In this document: in pieces, positions 60,393 through 64,000 of the stretch
Position numbering within the stretch: position 1 is the first letter of the stretch
How the letters are laid out: each line of letters begins with the position of its first letter
NCBI RefSeq assembly: GCF_008704395.1
Contig: NZ_CP023695.1
Coordinates: 4,836,001-4,900,000 of the forward strand
DNA length: 64,000 nt
Source: Streptomyces alboniger
GTDB taxonomy: Bacteria; Actinomycetota; Actinomycetes; Streptomycetales; Streptomycetaceae
Reading direction: 5' to 3'
The notes under the pieces: model-generated
Seen by the model: only the letters and a program-made list of their open reading frames with translations
Told to the model about the DNA's origin: nothing
The model's database searches: none
Translations under genes and position numbers: made by a program

Positions 60393-61841
60393 ATGGAGTA
60401 CGTGACTCGGATCGTGATCATTGGCGGCGGACCCGGCGGATACGAGGCGGCCCTGGTGGCCGCCCAGCTCGGCGCGGAGGTGACCGTCGTCGACTGCGAC
60501 GGTCTGGGCGGGGCGTCGGTGCTCACCGACTGCGTGCCGTCGAAGACCCTGATCGCCACGGCCGAGGTGATGACCACCTTCGACTCCTCCTACGAGGAGC
60601 TGGGGATCATCGTCGCGGACGACACCCCGCACATCGACACCCCCGCGCGCGTGGTCGGTGTGGACCTGGGCAAGGTCAACCGCCGTGTGAAGCGCCTCGC
60701 GCTCGCGCAGTCCCACGACATCACCGCTTCCGTCACGCGTGCGGGCGCGCGCGTGCTGCGCGGCCGGGGCCGTCTTGAGGGCCAGCAGGAGACCGACGGT
60801 TCGCGCAAGGTCGTGGTGCGGGCCGCCGACGGCAGCGAGGAGACGCTCGTCGCCGACGCGGTGCTCATCGCCACCGGCGGTCACCCGCGCGAGGTCCCGG
60901 ACGCCCTGCCCGACGGCGAGCGGATCCTGAACTGGACCCAGGTCTACGACCTCGACGAGCTGCCCGAGGAACTCATCGTGGTCGGCTCCGGTGTCACCGG
61001 TGCCGAGTTCGCCGGTGCCTACCAGGCGCTCGGGTCGAACGTCACCCTCGTGTCCAGCCGTGACCGCGTGCTGCCCGGTGAGGACCCGGACGCCGCCGCC
61101 GTCCTGGAGGACGTGTTCCGGCGGCGCGGCATGAACGTGATGTCCCGCTCCCGCGCCGCCTCCGCCAAGCGCGTCGGCGACCGCGTCGAGGTCACGCTGG
61201 CCGACGGGCGCGTCATCTCCGGTTCGCACTGCCTGATGGCCGTCGGCGCCATCCCGAACAGCAGCGGCATGGGCCTGGAGGAGGCCGGGGTCAAGCTCAA
61301 GGACTCCGGGCACATCTGGACCGACAAGGTGTCCAGGACCTCCGCCCCGGGTGTCTACGCCGCCGGTGACGTCACCGGCGTCTTCGCGCTCGCCTCCGTC
61401 GCCGCCATGCAGGGGCGCATCGCGATGTACCACTTCCTGGGCGACGCGGTGACCCCGCTGAACCTGAAGACCGTCTCCGCGAACGTCTTCACGGACCCCG
61501 AGATCGCGACCGTCGGCTACAGCCAGGCCGACGTCGACGCGGGCAAGATCGACGCGCGCGTCGTCAAACTGCCGCTGCTGCGCAATCCGCGCGCGAAGAT
61601 GCAGGGCATCCGCGACGGATTCGTCAAGATCTTCTGCCGTCCGGGTACGGGCATCGTGGTCGGCGGCGTGGTCGTCGCGCCGCGCGCTTCGGAACTGATC
61701 CACCCCATCTCGATCGCGGTCGACAACAATCTGACGGTCGAGCAGATCGCGAATGCGTTCACCGTGTACCCATCGCTTTCGGGGTCGATCGCCGAGGTGG
61801 CGCGTCAACTCCACACGCGGAAGACGGCGGGCGAGGGCTGA
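60393..61841 (+). CDS. LpdA-type NAD(P)H-quinone dehydrogenase (lipoamide dehydrogenase-like flavoprotein)
   Basis: 482 residues. FAD motif IVIIGGGPGGYEAALVAAQL; NAD motif LIVVGSGVTGAEFAGAYQAL; FAD-binding SAPGVYAAGDVTGVFALAS; dimerisation domain from about 350. The redox-active CxxxxC of lipoamide dehydrogenase reads ASVLTDCVPSK, so the first Cys is lost. The C-terminal HPTxxE is replaced by YPSLSGSIAE. These two changes mark the M. tuberculosis LpdA (Rv3303c) type, which reduces quinones rather than lipoamide. TACCTT at 60372-60377 is a likely -10. GTG 60402 is an alternative start. Confidence 0.9.
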   Translation: MEYVTRIVIIGGGPGGYEAALVAAQLGAEVTVVDCDGLGGASVLTDCVPSKTLIATAEVMTTFDSSYEELGIIVADDTPHIDTPARVVGVDLGKVNRRVKRLALAQSHDITASVTRAGARVLRGRGRLEGQQETDGSRKVVVRAADGSEETLVADAVLIATGGHPREVPDALPDGERILNWTQVYDLDELPEELIVVGSGVTGAEFAGAYQALGSNVTLVSSRDRVLPGEDPDAAAVLEDVFRRRGMNVMSRSRAASAKRVGDRVEVTLADGRVISGSHCLMAVGAIPNSSGMGLEEAGVKLKDSGHIWTDKVSRTSAPGVYAAGDVTGVFALASVAAMQGRIAMYHFLGDAVTPLNLKTVSANVFTDPEIATVGYSQADVDAGKIDARVVKLPLLRNPRAKMQGIRDGFVKIFCRPGTGIVVGGVVVAPRASELIHPISIAVDNNLTVEQIANAFTVYPSLSGSIAEVARQLHTRKTAGEG

Positions 61842-61929
61842 TCGGTACGGCGGCCTGATTCAACGCTTCGCAGGTCACGCACTGTTGTCACCCATTTGCG
61901 CGGCATAGGCGGAGTAACTAGGCACCTAT

Positions 61930-61942
61930 ACCACTTGGTGGT
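61930..61942. promoter_or_regulatory. Small inverted repeat upstream of DeoR-type gene
   Basis: ACCAC-TTG-GTGGT, a 13-bp imperfectly centred palindrome 76 bp before the GTG of the DeoR-type gene, could be a regulator site. The CTACGCGCGTAG motif is absent here. This 176-bp gap holds no other feature besides the leaderless promoter at 62005. Confidence 0.35.
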
Positions 61943-62017
61943 CTGCCGTGCGAACAACTTCTGTAATTCGGCGCAAACTGCTGAAAGTAGACGGTCGTTG
62001 GGGTTACTGTCAGTTTC

Positions 62018-62989
62018 GTGTTCGCTGCAGAACGTCGCCAATTGATCCTCGAAATGGTGCGGGCCAACGGAGCGGTATCGCTCCGGGAGCTCGCCCGCGT
62101 CGTCCAGACCTCCGAAGTGACCGTACGGCGGGACGTGCGCGCGCTGGAGGCAGAAGGACTCCTCGACCGCCGGCATGGCGGTGCGGTATTGCCGGGCGGA
62201 TTCACGCGGGAGTCCGGCTTTCCGCAGAAATCACATCTCGCGACCGCCGAGAAGACGGCTATCGCCGATCTCGCGGCGGGACTCGTCGAAGAAGGCGAAG
62301 CCATCGTCGTCGGGGCGGGTACGACCACGCAGGAGCTGGCCCGACGGCTCGCGCGGGTCCCCGGCCTGACCGTCGTCACCAACTCCCTGCTGGTGGCACA
62401 GGCGCTGGCCCATGCCAACAGGGTCGAAGTCGTCATGACCGGCGGCACCCTGCGCGGCTCCAACTACGCCCTCGTGGGCAGCGGGGCCGAGCAGTCCCTG
62501 CAAGGGCTCCGGGTGTCGCGCGCGTTCCTGTCGGGCAGTGGTCTGACCGCCGAGCGCGGCCTCTCCACGTCCAACATGCTCTCCGCGAGCGTGGACCGCG
62601 CGCTGGTGCAGGCGGCGGCCGAGGTCGTGGTCCTCGCCGACCACACCAAGCTCGGCACCGACACGATGTTCCAGACCGTGCCGACGGACGTCATCACCCG
62701 CCTGGTCACGGACGAGCCCCCGGCGCACGACGACCGGGCGGCCACGGAACTCCAGGCCCTGGCGGACCAGGGCGTACAGATCGCGGTGACGGGCGGCTCC
62801 GCGAACCCTAGCGCCGGGCCCGGCGTCGATTCCGTCCAGCCGGGGCGCCAGCCGCGCCGGGACGTGCCCCTGCCGGGCCAGCGTCGCAACCACGGGGCGG
62901 GCCCGGGGCAGCAGCTGCGCAGCGCGCTGCTCGGGGAGCAGCCGCCGGGGGAGCGGGCCGCCCGCGTCGCGGATCTGCGCCGCCGCTGA
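62018..62989 (+). CDS. DeoR/GlpR-family transcriptional regulator
   Basis: 323 residues from GTG 62018. N-terminal HTH: FAAERRQLILEMVRANGAVS, ELARVVQTSEVTVRRDVRAL and LLDRRHGGAVLPGG, the DeoR hallmark. Sensor domain (about 75-235): IADLAAGLVEEGEAIVVGAG, TTTQELARRL, VVTNSLLVAQAL and VVMTGGTLRGSNYALVG, which binds a sugar phosphate in the family. The last 65 or so residues are a Pro/Arg/Gln-rich tail beyond the usual 255-residue length. TACTGT (62005-62010) ends 7 bases before GTG, indicating a leaderless mRNA. Located near PNP, it is one candidate regulator for the nucleoside sites. Confidence 0.9.
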   Translation: MFAAERRQLILEMVRANGAVSLRELARVVQTSEVTVRRDVRALEAEGLLDRRHGGAVLPGGFTRESGFPQKSHLATAEKTAIADLAAGLVEEGEAIVVGAGTTTQELARRLARVPGLTVVTNSLLVAQALAHANRVEVVMTGGTLRGSNYALVGSGAEQSLQGLRVSRAFLSGSGLTAERGLSTSNMLSASVDRALVQAAAEVVVLADHTKLGTDTMFQTVPTDVITRLVTDEPPAHDDRAATELQALADQGVQIAVTGGSANPSAGPGVDSVQPGRQPRRDVPLPGQRRNHGAGPGQQLRSALLGEQPPGERAARVADLRRR

Positions 62990-63025
62990 CCGCGGGGCGG
63001 GGCCGGCGTATGGGGGGCAGGGGGC

Positions 63026-63643
63026 TTACGCCGCCGTGCACCCGTCGGCCTTCAGGCCCCGCAGGGTCAGCATCAGCAGGCGGTCGGCCAACTCCGGGTC
63101 GTCCGGCGTCTCTTCGGCCGCCAGCGAGATCGCGTTGGTCAGCTGGAGCAGGTCGGAGATGGAGACGTCGGGCCGCACGGCCCCCGCCTCCTGCGCGCGG
63201 GCGAGCAGGGCAGCGCCCGCCTCGCCCATGGGCTTGCTGCACCGCGCCAGCGCCGAACTGTCGTCGTGCGACGCGGACATGAGCGCGCTCGACAGGCCGC
63301 GGTACTCACCCGCATGAGTGACGATGGCCCGCAGCCACGTCACCAGCGCGGCACAGGGCTGCGGGTCGTCGAGCAGGGCGTGCGAGCGCGCGAGGAGATC
63401 GCTCACCGCGTCCTCCCAGACCGCGCTCATCAGCGCGTGCCGGTTGGGGAAGTGCCGGTAGAGCGTGCCGATGCCGACGCCCGCGCGGCGCGCCACGTCC
63501 TCCAGGGACGTGCCGGTGCCGTGCTCGGCGAAGGCGGCGCGGGCCTCCGCGAGCAGCCGGTCGTAATTGCGGCGCGCGTCGGCCCGCATGGCCCGCGTGG
63601 ACTGCCGCGCCGCGCTCGCCTGCTGGTCCATGCCGGTCGTCAT
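63026..63643 (-). CDS. TetR-family transcriptional regulator
   Basis: 205 residues from ATG 63643. TetR_N helix-turn-helix: NYDRLLAEARAAFAEHGTGT, SLEDVARRAGVGIGTLYRHF and PNRHALMSAVWEDAV. The C-terminal ligand domain is helical, with ALVTWLRAIVTHAGEYRGLS and LTNAISLAAEETPDDPELAD. A probable repressor released by a small molecule. It converges with the DeoR gene; the regulated gene is not evident. It precedes nothing obvious in the same operon except the small membrane protein upstream at 63712. Confidence 0.9.
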   Translation of the reverse strand: MTTGMDQQASAARQSTRAMRADARRNYDRLLAEARAAFAEHGTGTSLEDVARRAGVGIGTLYRHFPNRHALMSAVWEDAVSDLLARSHALLDDPQPCAALVTWLRAIVTHAGEYRGLSSALMSASHDDSSALARCSKPMGEAGAALLARAQEAGAVRPDVSISDLLQLTNAISLAAEETPDDPELADRLLMLTLRGLKADGCTAA

Positions 63644-63711
63644 CCCGCACCCTTCGTGAACGTACGCGTCCTTCAAGGATGCCACTGCCCGGGCGCGGCG
63701 ATCGGTGGCGG

Positions 63712-63891
63712 TCAGGGCTCGCGGCCCCCGAAGAAGGCCTCCAGCTCCGCCCTCGCCCTGCGCTCGCGCGGGTGGGGTGGCAGGCAGCCGCCGCGCAGGT
63801 TCCGGGCCAGCCACAGCACCAGGGGGTACGTGACACAGGTGCCGACGAGCAGTCCGCTCAGCACACCGATGGCCAGCTCTCCCATGATCAT
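63712..63891 (-). CDS. Small membrane protein, 59 aa
   Basis: 59 residues from ATG 63891, which has AAGGTGAG just upstream. One long membrane segment (MGELAIGVLSGLLVGTCVTY, PLVLWLARNL) is followed by a basic, acidic-ended cytoplasmic tail (RERRARAELEAFFGGREP). Not recognised. It lies upstream of the TetR gene on the same strand with 68 bp between. Sequence right of it to base 64000 shows no supportable gene start. Confidence 0.55.
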   Translation of the reverse strand: MIMGELAIGVLSGLLVGTCVTYPLVLWLARNLRGGCLPPHPRERRARAELEAFFGGREP

Positions 63892-64000
63892 CAACTCACC
63901 TTCGCGCGGAGCGTCTTGCTGCCGCTCCCGCACGCGCTCCTCGGCGGCGCGCGGAAGCCGTCGTGGGCCGCGGTGATCATCGTGGTGCCGTCGTCCGGGG

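Noticed and set aside
59835..61814. Long minus-strand frame (659 codons) covering the flavoprotein gene
   Set aside because: Only the last 145 codons form the gamma-glutamylcyclotransferase-like protein; the rest mirrors the flavoprotein.

Overview
The window is chromosomal DNA of a Streptomyces or very close relative. The evidence is very high GC content with strong third-position GC, many GTG starts, widespread Streptomyces intergenic repeats, an AfsQ1/AfsQ2/SigQ locus, and a gene order that I recall matching the S. coelicolor SCO486x-SCO492x core region. I see no tRNA, rRNA, IS element, prophage or CRISPR. All calls come from reading the sequence; no database search was run.

Layout. (1) 1-12.5 kb: the end of a GH20-type hexosaminidase gene, a DUF4328 membrane protein, two small unknowns, a secreted PGRP/FG-GAP amidase-like protein, a lipoprotein, and two paralogous ECF sigma/membrane-protein pairs flanking a divergent LysR-FAD monooxygenase pair. 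(2) 12.5-15.6 kb: an L,D-transpeptidase lipoprotein, a B12-dependent acyl-CoA mutase large subunit, and a MarR regulator with a perfect 20-bp palindrome inside its promoter. (3) 15.6-24.2 kb: a divergent cell-wall glycopolymer locus (GT2, polysialyltransferase-like protein and acyltransferase leftward; DUF6716 glycosyltransferase, a CMP-nonulosonate synthetase fused to a HAD phosphatase, a NeuB-type synthase and a GT52-like protein rightward). It matches a teichulosonic acid (Kdn polymer) pathway. (4) 24.2-29.1 kb: phosphatase, MFS exporter, LysR, small membrane protein and M20 amidohydrolase.

(5) 29.2-37.7 kb, and again at 43.4, 54.6 and 59.7 kb: a dispersed nucleoside uptake and catabolism system. 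It has two BMP-type nucleoside-binding lipoproteins, an ABC ATPase, two permeases, cytidine deaminase, thymidine phosphorylase, adenosine deaminase, deoxyribose-phosphate aldolase with a catalytic/non-catalytic aldehyde dehydrogenase pair, a phospho-sugar mutase and purine nucleoside phosphorylase. Seven sites close to the palindrome CTACGCGCGTAG lie upstream of these genes, which suggests one regulon. Together the genes could import nucleosides, deaminate and phosphorolyse them, isomerise (deoxy)ribose-1-P, cleave deoxyribose-5-P and oxidise the acetaldehyde.

(6) Between and after these lie a Uma2 nuclease, a STAS protein overlapping a SnoaL-tailed ECF sigma gene tail to tail, an MFS/LysR divergent pair, an alpha/beta hydrolase, small secreted proteins, PspC and VanZ proteins, the afsQ1-afsQ2-lipoprotein operon with divergent sigQ and a recognisable AfsQ1 site, a uridine-kinase-like protein, a PH-domain membrane protein, a PIG-V-like mannosyltransferase, a gamma-glutamylcyclotransferase-like protein, an LpdA-type flavoprotein, a DeoR-type regulator, a TetR regulator and a small membrane protein at the right edge.
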